The notes: generated by a model from the letters alone, not told the origin. A stretch of DNA of 14,220 nt from an uncultured Pseudomonadota bacterium (GCA_903895005.1 CAITSH010000046.1:1-14220); one strand, 5' to 3'. Shown: positions 1 through 7,980, counted from the stretch's first letter. Translations and numbers: made by a program.

Positions 1-1389
1 CGGTTTCGCACCGGAAAAGAAACCACCGCTGCGATCAAGGGCATCGGCGACGGCAGCATAGACATTGTCATCGGCACGCACAAACTCCTGCAAAGCGACG
101 TCACGTTTCCGCGCCTGGGTCTGGTGATCGTTGATGAGGAACACCGTTTTGGCGTACGCCAAAAAGAACGCCTCAAGGCATTGCGCGCCGAGGTCGACAT
201 CCTGACCCTGACTGCGACGCCGATACCGCGTACGCTCGCCATGTCACTCGAGGGCCTGCGCGAACTGTCTGTCATCGCCACTGCGCCGGCCAAACGCCTG
301 GCCATCAAGACTTTTGTCAGCGGCTATGGCGAGGGGCTGATTCGCGAGGCGGTGCTGCGCGAACTCAAGCGCGGCGGCCAGGTGTACTTCCTGCACAACG
401 AGGTGGATACCATCGAATTGATGCGCGACAAGCTGACCAAGCTGCTGCCTGAGGCGCGCATCACGGTCGCGCACGGGCAGTTGCGCGAGCGCGACCTTGA
501 GCGCGTCATGCGTGAGTTCCTGCAGCAGCGTCACAATGTGCTCATCTGCTCGACCATCATCGAGACCGGAATAGATATCCCGACCGCCAATACGATCCTG
601 ATCAACCGCGCCGACCGGTTCGGTCTGGCGCAGCTGCACCAGTTGCGCGGCCGCGTCGGACGTTCACATCACCAGGCTTACGCCTATCTGCTCGTGCCGG
701 ATCAGGAGACGCTGTCTCCCCTCGCCAAGAAGCGCCTCGAGGCGATACAGATGATGGAGGAGCTCGGGTCCGGGTTTTACCTCGCCATGCACGACCTTGA
801 AATTCGCGGCGCGGGCGAGGTGCTCGGTGAATCACAGTCGGGCGAGATGCAGGCGATCGGCTTTAATCTTTACAACGACATGCTCAACATGGCGATCCGC
901 TCTCTCAAGAAGGGCAAAGAGCCGGATCTCTCCCAGCCCTTCGAAGTCACCACGGAAATCAACCTGCACACCCCCGCCCTGCTTCCCAATAATTACTGCG
1001 GTGACGTACACGAGCGCCTGACACTGTACAAGCGCCTGGCCAATTGCGGCAGCGAAGATGAACTCCAGACCCTCAACGAGGAGCTCGTCGACCGTTTCGG
1101 CATACCGCCGGAGCAAACGCAGGCCCTGCTCGACAGCCACCGCCTGCGGATTCTGGGCAAGCCGCTGGGTGTCTCGCGGGTCGATGCGACCGGCGAGGCC
1201 GTGCAACTGCAATTCACCGAAAAGCCGCCTCTGGATCCGGGCCGCATGATGGCGCTGATGCAAAAGAACGGTTGGCGCCTGATGGGCCCCAACCGACTGC
1301 GCGCCAGCGCAAAAGGGGAAACCCCCTCCGCCCGTGCCGATGCGGCGCGGAAAGTCCTTGAAACGCTCAGGCAGGCCGTGACCAGCTGA
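1..1389 (+). CDS. mfd: Transcription-repair coupling factor Mfd, C-terminal part (5' end outside window)
   Basis: Mfd is an ATP-driven dsDNA translocase that pushes stalled RNA polymerase off damaged DNA and recruits UvrA. The frame is open from the first base, giving 462 visible residues of a protein that is usually about 1150. The visible part begins inside the RecG-like helicase region. DEEHRFGV (motif II) starts at visible residue 45, TATPIPRT (motif III) is at 71-78, and QLHQLRGRVGR (motif VI, arginine finger) is at 211-221. The translocation-coupling (TRG) region follows motif VI, and the C-terminal regulatory domain fills roughly the last 150 residues. The UvrB-like and RNA polymerase-interaction domains lie upstream of the window. 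DEEHRFGV together with this C-terminal domain distinguishes it from RecG. It ends in TGA 58 bases before serB, on the same strand. Confidence 0.97.
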   Translation, partial: RFRTGKETTAAIKGIGDGSIDIVIGTHKLLQSDVTFPRLGLVIVDEEHRFGVRQKERLKALRAEVDILTLTATPIPRTLAMSLEGLRELSVIATAPAKRLAIKTFVSGYGEGLIREAVLRELKRGGQVYFLHNEVDTIELMRDKLTKLLPEARITVAHGQLRERDLERVMREFLQQRHNVLICSTIIETGIDIPTANTILINRADRFGLAQLHQLRGRVGRSHHQAYAYLLVPDQETLSPLAKKRLEAIQMMEELGSGFYLAMHDLEIRGAGEVLGESQSGEMQAIGFNLYNDMLNMAIRSLKKGKEPDLSQPFEVTTEINLHTPALLPNNYCGDVHERLTLYKRLANCGSEDELQTLNEELVDRFGIPPEQTQALLDSHRLRILGKPLGVSRVDATGEAVQLQFTEKPPLDPGRMMALMQKNGWRLMGPNRLRASAKGETPSARADAARKVLETLRQAVTS

Positions 1390-1396
1390 TTCCACC

Positions 1397-1417
1397 CGTT
1401 CCCGTTTTGCGGGAACG
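1397..1417 (+). other. Hairpin between mfd and serB
   Basis: A perfect 8-bp inverted repeat, CGTTCCCG / CGGGAACG, is separated by a TTTTG loop and starts 8 bases after the mfd stop codon. There is no T-run after the right arm, so it is not a classical intrinsic terminator. It could be a weak terminator, an RNA-stabilising 3' structure for mfd, or a processing site before serB. The only other sequence in the gap is a weak ribosome-binding region (ACAGG) ahead of serB. Confidence 0.5.
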
Positions 1418-1447
1418 CATCCACCGCAACGACAGGCTAACTACTTT

Positions 1448-2281
1448 ATGGCAACCAACTTGATCATCCAGGGCCCCGCCCTGCCCGGCCACCTCGATAA
1501 ACTGGCGGGATTAAGCGGTGCCGCAGGCATGGACGCCCTGTCACAGGGTGCCTGGCGCTTCAGGTATGCGAAGCAGCGCGAAGGCGTTGCGGAGTACTGC
1601 ACATCGGAGAATCTGGACTTTGCTTTTGTTCCGGCAGGCAGAAAACTCGCCGACTTCGGTCTCGTCGCAATGGACATGGATTCGACGCTGATCACCATTG
1701 AGTGTATTGACGAAATAGCTGACTTGATGGGCGTACGCGACAAGGTCGCCGAGATCACCGCTAGCGCGATGCGCGGAGAGTTGGACTTCCCCGAAAGCCT
1801 GCTCGCCCGCGTCGCGCTGCTCGAAGGCCTGAAAGAATCGGAACTGCAGCGCGTTTATGACCAGCGGCTGAAACTTTCCCCCGGCGCAGAGGCCATGATC
1901 GCGAAGCTCAAGTCCCTTGGCATCCGCACGCTGCTGGTTTCAGGCGGTTTCAGTTTTTTCACCGACCGCCTTAAGGAACGTCTCGGGCTCGACTACACCC
2001 TGTCAAACACCTTCGAGATCGACAAAGGCAAGCTCACGGGGCGGGTGCACGGTGCCATCATTGACGCCAAGGCCAAGGCCGCCGAATTGGTAAGTTATGC
2101 GCGCGAATTGGGCCTCCCCCGCGATCGCATGATCGCCATCGGTGACGGTGCCAACGACCTGCCGATGATGGCGGCCGCGGGAATTTCCATCGCCTACCAC
2201 GCCAAACCGGTGGTGCGCGAAAAAGCCACTTACTGCCTTAACCATGTCGGTCTGGACGGGCTGTTGAATATCTACGCCTAA
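1448..2281 (+). CDS. serB: Phosphoserine phosphatase SerB
   Basis: SerB hydrolyses O-phosphoserine to serine, the last step of serine biosynthesis from 3-phosphoglycerate, in the cytoplasm. The 277-residue protein is a HAD-superfamily phosphatase. Motif I is DMDST at 76-80, with nucleophile Asp76 and general acid/base Asp78. Motif II is the LLVSGG segment, and motif III/IV is GDGANDLPMM beginning at 232, which supplies the Mg2+-binding aspartates. About 70 residues precede motif I, matching the short ACT-like N-terminal region of this SerB group; E. coli SerB is longer, at 322. The ATG start has only a weak upstream purine stretch (ACAGG). Serine made here is also the substrate of the CysE encoded further along the window. 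The stop is 127 bases from the convergent end of the isc operon. Confidence 0.96.
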   Translation: MATNLIIQGPALPGHLDKLAGLSGAAGMDALSQGAWRFRYAKQREGVAEYCTSENLDFAFVPAGRKLADFGLVAMDMDSTLITIECIDEIADLMGVRDKVAEITASAMRGELDFPESLLARVALLEGLKESELQRVYDQRLKLSPGAEAMIAKLKSLGIRTLLVSGGFSFFTDRLKERLGLDYTLSNTFEIDKGKLTGRVHGAIIDAKAKAAELVSYARELGLPRDRMIAIGDGANDLPMMAAAGISIAYHAKPVVREKATYCLNHVGLDGLLNIYA

Positions 2282-2288
2282 ACGGCAC

Positions 2289-2325
2289 TGGCTGAAAACG
2301 GCCGCGTGGCGCGGCTTTCCAGCCA
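2289..2325. terminator. Long hairpin between convergent serB and iscX (possible bidirectional terminator)
   Basis: TGGCTG (2289-2294) pairs with CAGCCA (2320-2325). Inside it, GCCGCG (2301-2306) pairs with CGCGGC (2310-2315) around a TGG loop. Three A-T pairs join the two stems, with one mismatch and a 2-base bulge. It begins 8 bases after the serB stop, and the convergent arrangement fits a shared terminator. Neither side has a strong T-run, so termination efficiency is uncertain. A second, weaker inverted repeat (ACGCGC 2362-2367 / GCGCGT 2383-2388) lies nearer iscX. The rest of the 2282-2408 gap shows nothing else. Confidence 0.45.
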
Positions 2326-2408
2326 TTGCGGAGAATTGCAAGCTATGCGCCGCCCCGGACTACGCGCCCCCGCACGCCGGTAGCGCGTCCACGCGGTCAT
2401 CAGTAGCC

Positions 2409-2603
2409 TTACTCCGATTCCTCGATCCAGGCCATTTGTATGGCCTCGAGGATTTTCTCTCCGGATTTTTCCGGCGCATCGTCAAACTCTTCAAGTTCCA
2501 TCACCCATTTGTGCAAGTCAGTGAAGCGCAACTTGAGCGGATCAACGTCAGGATGTTTGTCCGCCAGCTGAATTGCGATTTCAAGGGTATCGGTCCACTT
2601 CAC
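2409..2603 (-). CDS. iscX: Fe-S assembly protein IscX
   Basis: IscX (YfhJ) is a small acidic protein that binds IscS and iron. It is proposed to modulate desulfurase activity or to donate iron. The 64-residue product starts MKWTDTLEI and contains RFTDLHKWV and LEEFDD, closely matching the 66-residue E. coli protein. I chose GTG at 2603 because AGGAG sits 7 bases upstream and KWTD is where the family begins. An ATT two codons upstream also aligns with the E. coli start but is too close to the Shine-Dalgarno. The same reading frame stays open further upstream through fdx, but that part is a shadow. One base separates the fdx stop from this GTG, and the ribosome-binding site lies inside the end of fdx, so translational coupling is likely. 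It is the last gene of the isc operon. Confidence 0.93.
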   Translation of the reverse strand: MKWTDTLEIAIQLADKHPDVDPLKLRFTDLHKWVMELEEFDDAPEKSGEKILEAIQMAWIEESE

Positions 2604-2604
2604 G

Positions 2605-2943
2605 CTAATGCTCCTCTTTGGCGTGGTTGATGGTGTATTTGGGGATCTCAATGGTGAGATCCGCGTCCTTGACCATGGCCTGGCAGGACAGGCGCGATTG
2701 CGGTTCCAAGCCCCAGGCGCGGTCGAGAAGGTCGTCCTCTTCCTCCCCTGAGGGTTCCAGCTTGCCGAAGCCCTCGCGCACGATGACGTGGCAGGTGGTG
2801 CAGGCCCGGGACTTTTCGCAGGCGTGTTCAATTTCGATATGGTTGGCAAGTAGGTTGTCGCATATGGAAACACCCGTTACCGCGTCAAACACGGCGCCGT
2901 CCGGGCACAGCTCGGCATTCGGAAGAACGATAATTTGCGGCAT
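2605..2943 (-). CDS. fdx: ISC-type [2Fe-2S] ferredoxin
   Basis: Adrenodoxin-type ferredoxin of the ISC system, thought to supply electrons for sulfur reduction during cluster assembly on IscU. The protein has 112 residues. Ligands Cys42, Cys48, Cys51 and Cys87 form the C-x5-C-x2-C-xn-C pattern and occupy the same numbered positions as in E. coli Fdx. The acidic segment EEEDDLLD at about 67-74 is typical of the partner-docking region. The ATG at 2943 lies 2 bases after the hscA TGA, with only a weak TGAG Shine-Dalgarno, which suggests coupling to hscA translation. Order and strand match the canonical hscB-hscA-fdx-iscX block. Confidence 0.97.
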   Translation of the reverse strand: MPQIIVLPNAELCPDGAVFDAVTGVSICDNLLANHIEIEHACEKSRACTTCHVIVREGFGKLEPSGEEEDDLLDRAWGLEPQSRLSCQAMVKDADLTIEIPKYTINHAKEEH

Positions 2944-2945
2944 GC

Positions 2946-4811
2946 TCAGAGACTCAGGTTTTCAATGTTCTTTCCGGCCAGCGCACGACGCACTGAACGG
3001 TCCATGCGGCGCGCCGCAAAATCTTCGGTCACTTTGCTGACGCGTTCGACGTGGTTCTTGATGCGCCGGTGATCGGTGCAATCGAGCGCCTGCACCAGCG
3101 CGGCGATTTCCGTGTCGATCGCGCCTGATTCCTCGGCAGAAAGCAGGCCGTGGTCCTCGGCCAACGCGGCCTCGATGGCTTCGAGAAGGCGCCGGCCTTC
3201 GACCTGTTGTTCGCGCAGCGCGCGGGCGTGCACATCGTCCTTGGCGTGATCAAAGGAATCGCGCAGCATGCGTGTGATGTCTTCGTCGACGAGGCCGTAG
3301 GAAGGTTTGACCACAACCGATGCCTCCACACCCGTGCTCATTTCACGAGCGGACACCGCCAGAAGGCCGTCGGCGTCGACCTGGAAACTCACCAGGATGC
3401 GCGCGGCGCCGGCAACCATCGGGGGTATGCCGCGCAACTCGAAGCGCGCAAGAGAACGGCAGTCGGCGACAAGCTCACGCTCACCCTGCACCACTTGCAC
3501 CGCCATCGCAGTCTGTCCATCCTTGAAGGTGGTGAACTCCTGGGCGCGCGCGACCGGAATGGTGGAATTGCGCGGAATGATCTTCTCAACCAGGCCGCCC
3601 ATGGTCTCAAGCCCCAGTGACAGCGGAATCACGTCAAGCAACAGCCAGTCATCCCCCGCGGCACGATTGCCGGCGAGCGCATTGGCTTGCATTGCCGCAC
3701 CGAGGGCAACAACCTTGTCCGGATCGAGATTGTTCAGCGGCGACTGCTTGAACAAGGTTCCCACCGCCTGTTGCACGTGCGGCATGCGCGTGGCGCCTCC
3801 AACCATAACCACGCCCTTCACTTCTTCCACCGTCAGCCCGGCGTCGCGCAAAGCCTTGCGCGTCGGGGTAAGCGTCTTGGCCACCAGGTGTTGCGTCATG
3901 TCCTGGAACACCTGGCGCGTAAGCTTCAGGCTGACCATTTCACCACTGGCGAGCTTCGCCGAAATTTGCGCCGACTCGTGATTGGTGAGGTACTCCTTGG
4001 CCGTGCGCGACTTGGACAACAAAAGACGCATGTCCTCTGCCGACAAGGGTGCGAGCCGCGCCTGGTCGACCACCCAGCACATCAGACGGTGGTCAAAATC
4101 ATCACCGCCAAGCGTCGCGTCACCGCTGGTCGCCATGACCTCGAAAACCCCCTTAGAGAGGCGCAGTATCGACAAATCGAAGGTGCCGCCGCCAAGGTCA
4201 TACACCGCATAAATACCCTCGGCCTCGTTGTCCAGCCCGTAGGCGATGGCCGCCGCCGTCGGCTCGTTCAGCAAGCGCAGCACGTGGATGCCGGCGAGCC
4301 TGGCCGCATCCTTGGTCGCCTGGCGCTGTGCATCATCAAAATAAGCGGGCACCGTGATTACTGCGCCGTGCAACTCGCCGCCCAGCGACTCCTCGGCGCG
4401 TCTTCGCAACACCCTCAGTATCTCCGCCGACACTTCGACCGGGCTCTTGGGACCGGCGACCGTGCGCAGCTGCAGCATGCCCGGCGCGTCGATAAAGGCG
4501 TAAGACGAATTTTCTGCGTGCGCATCCTTGAGCCCGCGGCCCATGAAACGCTTGACCGAGGCGATGGTATTTTTCGGGTCCTTCGCCTGCATTGCCTGCG
4601 CGGCTCGCCCCACATCGGGCGGCCCCTCGGGCAGGTAGCGCACGATGGAGGGCAGCAGCGCATGCCCGTCGGCGTCGGGCAGCGCGACCGCAATACTGTT
4701 CCGGACTGTCGCAACCAGCGAATTGGTCGTACCCAGGTCGATACCCGCGGCAAGACGCGCCTGATGGGGTTCCGGCGACTCGCCGGGTTCGGAAATCTGC
4801 AACAGCGCCAT
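2946..4811 (-). CDS. hscA: Fe-S assembly Hsp70-type chaperone HscA
   Basis: HscA is the specialised Hsp70 that binds the LPPVK motif of IscU and, stimulated by HscB, uses ATP to promote cluster transfer to apo-proteins. The 621 residues match the usual 616-620. The ATPase domain shows GIDLGTTNS at 23-31 (phosphate 1), [10 protein letters not shown] (phosphate 2) and [10 protein letters not shown] (adenosine motif). The substrate-binding domain ([16 protein letters not shown], then [14 protein letters not shown]) and a helical lid follow. The IscU-dedicated type is called from operon context and from the N-terminal leader of about 20 residues before the ATPase core, which DnaK lacks. Its ATG overlaps the hscB stop by one base (TGATG), so translation is probably coupled. 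Confidence 0.97.
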   Translation of the reverse strand: MALLQISEPGESPEPHQARLAAGIDLGTTNSLVATVRNSIAVALPDADGHALLPSIVRYLPEGPPDVGRAAQAMQAKDPKNTIASVKRFMGRGLKDAHAENSSYAFIDAPGMLQLRTVAGPKSPVEVSAEILRVLRRRAEESLGGELHGAVITVPAYFDDAQRQATKDAARLAGIHVLRLLNEPTAAAIAYGLDNEAEGIYAVYDLGGGTFDLSILRLSKGVFEVMATSGDATLGGDDFDHRLMCWVVDQARLAPLSAEDMRLLLSKSRTAKEYLTNHESAQISAKLASGEMVSLKLTRQVFQDMTQHLVAKTLTPTRKALRDAGLTVEEVKGVVMVGGATRMPHVQQAVGTLFKQSPLNNLDPDKVVALGAAMQANALAGNRAAGDDWLLLDVIPLSLGLETMGGLVEKIIPRNSTIPVARAQEFTTFKDGQTAMAVQVVQGERELVADCRSLARFELRGIPPMVAGAARILVSFQVDADGLLAVSAREMSTGVEASVVVKPSYGLVDEDITRMLRDSFDHAKDDVHARALREQQVEGRRLLEAIEAALAEDHGLLSAEESGAIDTEIAALVQALDCTDHRRIKNHVERVSKVTEDFAARRMDRSVRRALAGKNIENLSL

Positions 4812-5344
4812 CAGTCGTCCAACTCGGTAATGGCGTAGTGGATCTCTTCGCCAAGTTTTTCAAGGAACATCAGTTTGCGAAACGTCATCGCCGCGGCGGC
4901 GTAATCATGCCGGATGTCGAGCTCAGCCTCGACCTCGCCATACAAACCGCCCATCTCAGACTTCAATTTTGTCTCAAGCTGCGAAAGTACGCTTCCGTCA
5001 CGCGCTTCCGTGGCCTCTTCCAGCGCCTCGCGCCACGCCATCTGCTCGACCAGGAAATCATGCGGCATGCTGGTGTTGGTTTCGATCTTTGGATCGATGC
5101 CGTGCAGGGACAGCAGGTAGCCGGTGCGCTTGATGGGCTTTTTCAGCGCCTGGTAGGCCTCGTTCACATGCATCGCCCATTGCATGGACATCCGCTTTTC
5201 ATTATCGCTGGCGTGCGTAAACCGGTCGGGATGAACCTCGGCCTGAAGGCGGCGATAGACCTGGTCAAGTTGATCAAGCGGCACGCTGAACCCCTCGGCG
5301 AGGCCGAACAGCTTGAAATGGTTCTGCGAGATGTCGAGATTCAT
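4811..5344 (-). CDS. hscB: Fe-S assembly J-domain co-chaperone HscB
   Basis: HscB is the Hsp40-type partner that delivers IscU to HscA and stimulates its ATPase. The 177-residue product (E. coli 171) has an N-terminal J-domain with the HPD signature at residues 38-40. The C-terminal three-helix IscU-binding domain covers roughly residues 95-177. The ATG at 5344 has only a weak GAG upstream. It lies 52 bases after the iscA stop, immediately downstream of the attenuator-like hairpin at 5356-5379. It overlaps hscA by one base. J-domain plus context leaves no serious alternative. Confidence 0.96.
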   Translation of the reverse strand: MNLDISQNHFKLFGLAEGFSVPLDQLDQVYRRLQAEVHPDRFTHASDNEKRMSMQWAMHVNEAYQALKKPIKRTGYLLSLHGIDPKIETNTSMPHDFLVEQMAWREALEEATEARDGSVLSQLETKLKSEMGGLYGEVEAELDIRHDYAAAAMTFRKLMFLEKLGEEIHYAITELDD

Positions 5345-5355
5345 GCGCGCTCAAT

Positions 5356-5379
5356 AAAAAAGGGGCCATCGCCCCTTTT
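5356..5379 (-). terminator. Intrinsic-terminator-like hairpin between iscA and hscB (probable attenuator)
   Basis: Read on the minus strand, AAAAGGGGC pairs perfectly with GCCCCTTTT (5379-5371 with 5366-5358) around a GATG tetraloop. This is a 9-bp stem ending in a run of six T (5361-5356). The geometry is that of a rho-independent terminator in the direction of the operon. It lies in the 52-base gap after iscA and just before the hscB start. Because the downstream genes have no evident promoter of their own, partial read-through is the likely behaviour, giving less hscBA-fdx-iscX than iscRSUA. It could instead act as a processing or 3'-stabilising structure. Confidence 0.75.
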
Positions 5380-5396
5380 CCATGCGTTGCCGGCGG

Positions 5397-5717
5397 TCAG
5401 ACGTTGAAGCTTTCACCACAACCACACGCGTCCTTGACGTTAGGGTTGTTGAACTTGAAGCCTTCATTCAGGCCTTCCTTGGCGAAATCGAGTTCCGTGC
5501 CATCGAGGTAAGGCAGGCTTTTGGGGTCCACCACAACTTTCACGCCGTGACTCTCGAACAACTGGTCTTCCGGCTTCACCTCATCGGCATACTCGAGTTT
5601 GTAGGCGAGCCCCGAGCAACCCGAGGCGCGCACGCCGAGGCGCAGCGCGACACCCTTTCCGCGCTTGGACAGAAAGTTCGAAACGTGGGTGGCGGCTTTT
5701 TCGGTGAGTGTGATCAT
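5397..5717 (-). CDS. iscA: A-type Fe-S carrier IscA
   Basis: IscA is an A-type carrier that holds iron or an Fe-S cluster and passes it to target proteins, notably for [4Fe-4S] maturation. The 106-residue protein (E. coli 107) has the three invariant cysteines of the family: Cys34 in RASGCSG, and Cys98 and Cys100 in DACGCGESF near the C-terminus. The ATG at 5717 is preceded by TGAGG, which overlaps the iscU stop, and the gap to iscU is 8 bases, so coupled translation is likely. Operon position between iscU and hscB supports IscA rather than ErpA or SufA. Confidence 0.97.
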   Translation of the reverse strand: MITLTEKAATHVSNFLSKRGKGVALRLGVRASGCSGLAYKLEYADEVKPEDQLFESHGVKVVVDPKSLPYLDGTELDFAKEGLNEGFKFNNPNVKDACGCGESFNV

Positions 5718-5725
5718 GGTGTGCC

Positions 5726-6145
5726 TCAGGCGGCCTGCGGGCTGCCGGCCTCTGCAGGCGCGGCAATGCCATGCTTTTTGCGATAGTCATCGACCGCAGC
5801 CTTGATGGCATCCTCGGCCAGGATGGAACAGTGGATCTTAACCGGGGGCAGTGCAAGCTCCTCGGCGATTTGCGTGTTCTTGATCGTTGCGGCCTCGTCG
5901 ATCGACTTGCCCTTGACCCATTCGGTGACGAGTGAGGACGAAGCGATGGCCGAACCGCAGCCATAGGTCTTGAAGCGCGCGTCCTCGATGATGCCCTTGT
6001 CGTTGACCTTGATCTGCAGCTTCATCACGTCGCCGCAGGCGGGCGCACCGACCATGCCGGTGCCGACGCTGTCGTCGCCCTTGTCAAAGGACCCGACGTT
6101 GCGCGGGTTTTCGTAGTGATCCAGTACTTTTTCGCTGTAAGCCAT
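5726..6145 (-). CDS. iscU: Fe-S cluster scaffold IscU
   Basis: IscU is the scaffold on which clusters are built from IscS-derived sulfur and iron before HscA/HscB-assisted transfer. The 139-residue protein keeps the active-site residues at E. coli positions: Cys37 and Asp39 in PACGD, Cys63 in YGCGSA, and His105/Cys106. The HscA-recognition motif LPPVK is at 99-103. It is longer than E. coli IscU (128) because of an Ala/Pro-rich tail, [12 protein letters not shown], at 128-139. The ATG at 6145 has a good AGGAG 8 bases upstream. It lies 42 bases after iscS. Confidence 0.98.
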   Translation of the reverse strand: MAYSEKVLDHYENPRNVGSFDKGDDSVGTGMVGAPACGDVMKLQIKVNDKGIIEDARFKTYGCGSAIASSSLVTEWVKGKSIDEAATIKNTQIAEELALPPVKIHCSILAEDAIKAAVDDYRKKHGIAAPAEAGSPQAA

Positions 6146-6187
6146 GTATTTTGCTCCTGGTTTATTCTTTGACCCTGAATCGGCCGC

Positions 6188-7396
6188 TTAGTGCGCCGCC
6201 CACTGCACCGAATTCAAAACGACGCCATCCATGAACATTTCCCAAAGAGGGGACAGTTCGCGCAGCTTGCCGATCTTGGCGCGCAGCAGGTCGATGGTGA
6301 AGTCGATTTCCTCTTCGGTGGTGAAACGGCCGATGGTAAAGCGGATCGAGCTGTGCGCGAGCTCGTCGGAACGGCCCAGCGCACGCAGCACATACGACGG
6401 CTCCAGGCTCGCCGAGGTGCAGGCCGAGCCGGAGGACACCGCGACATCCTTGATCGCCATGATCAGCGACTCGCCCTCGACGAAGTTGAAGCTGATATTG
6501 AGGTTGTGCGGGATGCGGTGATCCATGTCGCCGTTCACGTACACCTCTTCCATGTCCTTGAGGCCGTTGTAGAGCTTGTCGCGCAGCGCGCGGATACGCT
6601 CGTTCTCGGCGCCCATCTCGGCCTTGGCGATGCGGAACGCCTCACCCATGCCAACGATCTGGTGGGTCGGCAGCGTGCCAGAACGCAGGCCGCGCTCATG
6701 TCCGCCGCCGTGGATTTGCGCCTCGATGCGCACCCGCGGCTTGCGCCGCACATACAGCGCCCCTATGCCCTTGGGACCGTAGACCTTGTGCGCCGTCACC
6801 GTAAGAAGGTCGACCTTGAGCTTTTGCATGTCGATGACGACTTTGCCGGCCGCCTGGACGGCGTCGCAGTGGAAAATGATGCCTTTTTCACGGCAGATCT
6901 CACCGATCTCAGCGATCGGCTGGATGACGCCGATTTCGTTGTTGACCATCATCACCGAAACGACAATCGTGTCGGGACGAATCGCTGCCTTGAATTTTTC
7001 CAGGTCGAGCAGCCCGTCCGGTTCCGGTTGAAGGTAGGTCGCCTCATAACCTTCACGTTCGAGTTCACGCACGGTATCCAAGGTCGCCTTGTGTTCGGTC
7101 TTGACCGTGATGATGTGCTTGCCCTTGCCCTTGTAAAAATGCGCCGCGCCCTTGATGGCGAGGTTGTTGCCCTCGGTCGCTCCGGAGGTCCAGACGATCT
7201 CCTTCGGGTCGGCATTGAGCAGGGCGGCGACATCTTCACGCGCCTCTTCCACCGCATGTTCGGCAGTCCAGCCGTAGGCGTGGGAGCGGCTGGCCGGATT
7301 GCCGAAATTCTCGGTAAGAAAAGGGATCATTTTCGCGGCGACGCGCGGATCGACCGGCGTTGTCGCCGAGTAGTCGAGATAGATGGGGAACTTCAA
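6188..7396 (-). CDS. iscS: Cysteine desulfurase IscS
   Basis: IscS is a PLP-dependent desulfurase that converts cysteine to alanine and carries the sulfur as a persulfide to IscU and, in other bacteria, to tRNA-thiolation partners. The 402-residue protein (E. coli 404) opens with [14 protein letters not shown]. Lys204 in [10 protein letters not shown] is the PLP lysine, His102 is the catalytic histidine, and Cys326 in SGSACTSAS is the persulfide cysteine. The C-terminal IscU-contact segment is [11 protein letters not shown]. The start is TTG at 7396: AGGAG lies 6 bases upstream and the second to sixth residues (KFPIY) align with the E. coli N-terminus (MKLPIY). The gap from iscR is 37 bases. 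Confidence 0.98.
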   Translation of the reverse strand: MKFPIYLDYSATTPVDPRVAAKMIPFLTENFGNPASRSHAYGWTAEHAVEEAREDVAALLNADPKEIVWTSGATEGNNLAIKGAAHFYKGKGKHIITVKTEHKATLDTVRELEREGYEATYLQPEPDGLLDLEKFKAAIRPDTIVVSVMMVNNEIGVIQPIAEIGEICREKGIIFHCDAVQAAGKVVIDMQKLKVDLLTVTAHKVYGPKGIGALYVRRKPRVRIEAQIHGGGHERGLRSGTLPTHQIVGMGEAFRIAKAEMGAENERIRALRDKLYNGLKDMEEVYVNGDMDHRIPHNLNISFNFVEGESLIMAIKDVAVSSGSACTSASLEPSYVLRALGRSDELAHSSIRFTIGRFTTEEEIDFTIDLLRAKIGKLRELSPLWEMFMDGVVLNSVQWAAH

Positions 7397-7433
7397 CGCA
7401 CACTCCTGTTGGATGGGCCGGGGATGAGACGCG

Positions 7434-7916
7434 TCACGCCGGAACGACGACCGGGCGCGGACGTTTGTCCTGCAGCACCGTAACCTTGGGATCTACAATG
7501 CGACCAAGGGCTTTTTGCTCGGCCACCAGATCGGATAGTTTCACCGAGCTCAGGTACTCGTACATCTTGGCGTTAAGGCGCGCCCACAGTTCATGGGTCA
7601 TGCACCGGGTTTCACCCTCGTTACAGTTTTCCTTGCCGCCGCACTGGGTCGCATCAAGCGGTTCGTCCACCGCCCGGATGATGTCGGCGACGGACAAGTC
7701 TTCGGGCCCGCGCGCGAGGCAGTAACCGCCACCCGGGCCGCGAACGCTTTCCACCAGGGCGTGGCGCCGCAACTTGCCGAACAATTGCTCGAGATAGGAC
7801 AGCGAGATGCTTTGACGCTTGCTGATCCCGGAAAGCGTGACCGGGCCGCCACGATCATTCAGGGCCAAGTCCAGCATTGCCGTTACGGCGAAACGTCCTT
7901 TGGTAGTGAGTCGCAT
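7434..7916 (-). CDS. iscR: Fe-S-sensing Rrf2-family regulator IscR
   Basis: IscR is the [2Fe-2S] transcription factor that represses its own operon when clusters are plentiful, and acts at other sites as apo-protein. The 160-residue protein has the Rrf2 winged helix at about 1-65 ([18 protein letters not shown], recognition helix around [12 protein letters not shown], wing RGPGGGY). The ligand loop contains Cys92, Cys98 and Cys105, followed by His108. In E. coli IscR the residues are Cys92, Cys98, Cys104 and His107, so one residue is inserted between the second and third cysteines. The ATG has AAAGG upstream at normal spacing. The gene starts 76 bases after the end of cysE, and that gap holds its promoter and two operator-like sites, fitting autoregulation. 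Confidence 0.97.
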   Translation of the reverse strand: MRLTTKGRFAVTAMLDLALNDRGGPVTLSGISKRQSISLSYLEQLFGKLRRHALVESVRGPGGGYCLARGPEDLSVADIIRAVDEPLDATQCGGKENCNEGETRCMTHELWARLNAKMYEYLSSVKLSDLVAEQKALGRIVDPKVTVLQDKRPRPVVVPA

Positions 7917-7930
7917 CAGGTAACCTTTCT

Positions 7931-7955
7931 AATCCCGACCGGATTGGTCGACTAT
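7931..7955 (-). promoter_or_regulatory. IscR type 1 operator-like site, downstream copy (overlaps -10 and start)
   Basis: The minus-strand sequence begins ATAGTCGACCAAT and ends GGTCGGGATT. It matches the type 1 consensus slightly better than the upstream copy. The two sites share 18 of 24 positions in direct orientation, including an identical TCGGGATTAG end. It covers most of the -10 element and the expected start point. Confidence 0.7.
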
Positions 7956-7980
7956 ACCTAATCCCGAGCAGGATAGTCAA
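7951..7980 (-). promoter_or_regulatory. Sigma70-type promoter of the isc operon
   Basis: On the minus strand, a -35 element TTGACT (7980-7975) and a -10 element TATAGT (7956-7951) are separated by 18 bases. They match the consensus at 5 of 6 positions each. Transcription would start near 7944, giving a leader of about 28 bases to the iscR ATG. Both elements lie inside the two IscR-like sites, so a bound repressor would block polymerase. Confidence 0.75.

Noticed and set aside
832..1395. Minus-strand open frame opposite the mfd C-terminus
   Set aside because: A shadow of mfd; no ribosome-binding site or domain, and mfd continues to its natural C-terminus.
2362..2388. Second inverted repeat (ACGCGC / GCGCGT) near the end of iscX as an operon terminator
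   Set aside because: Short arms, a 15-base loop and no T-run; not better than chance in GC-rich sequence.
2604..2873. Upstream extension of the iscX frame to give a 154-residue protein
   Set aside because: The extension overlaps fdx in another frame and is Ser/Pro/Arg-rich nonsense; the conserved protein begins at the GTG at 2603 with its own Shine-Dalgarno.
3687..4838. Long plus-strand open frame (383 codons) antisense to hscA
   Set aside because: It is a by-product of GC-rich codon usage opposite a certain gene; the translation is His/Arg-rich with no recognisable domain.
6191..7483. Plus-strand open frame of 430 codons antisense to iscS
   Set aside because: It mirrors iscS almost end to end and its translation has no family features; iscS is certain from its active-site residues.
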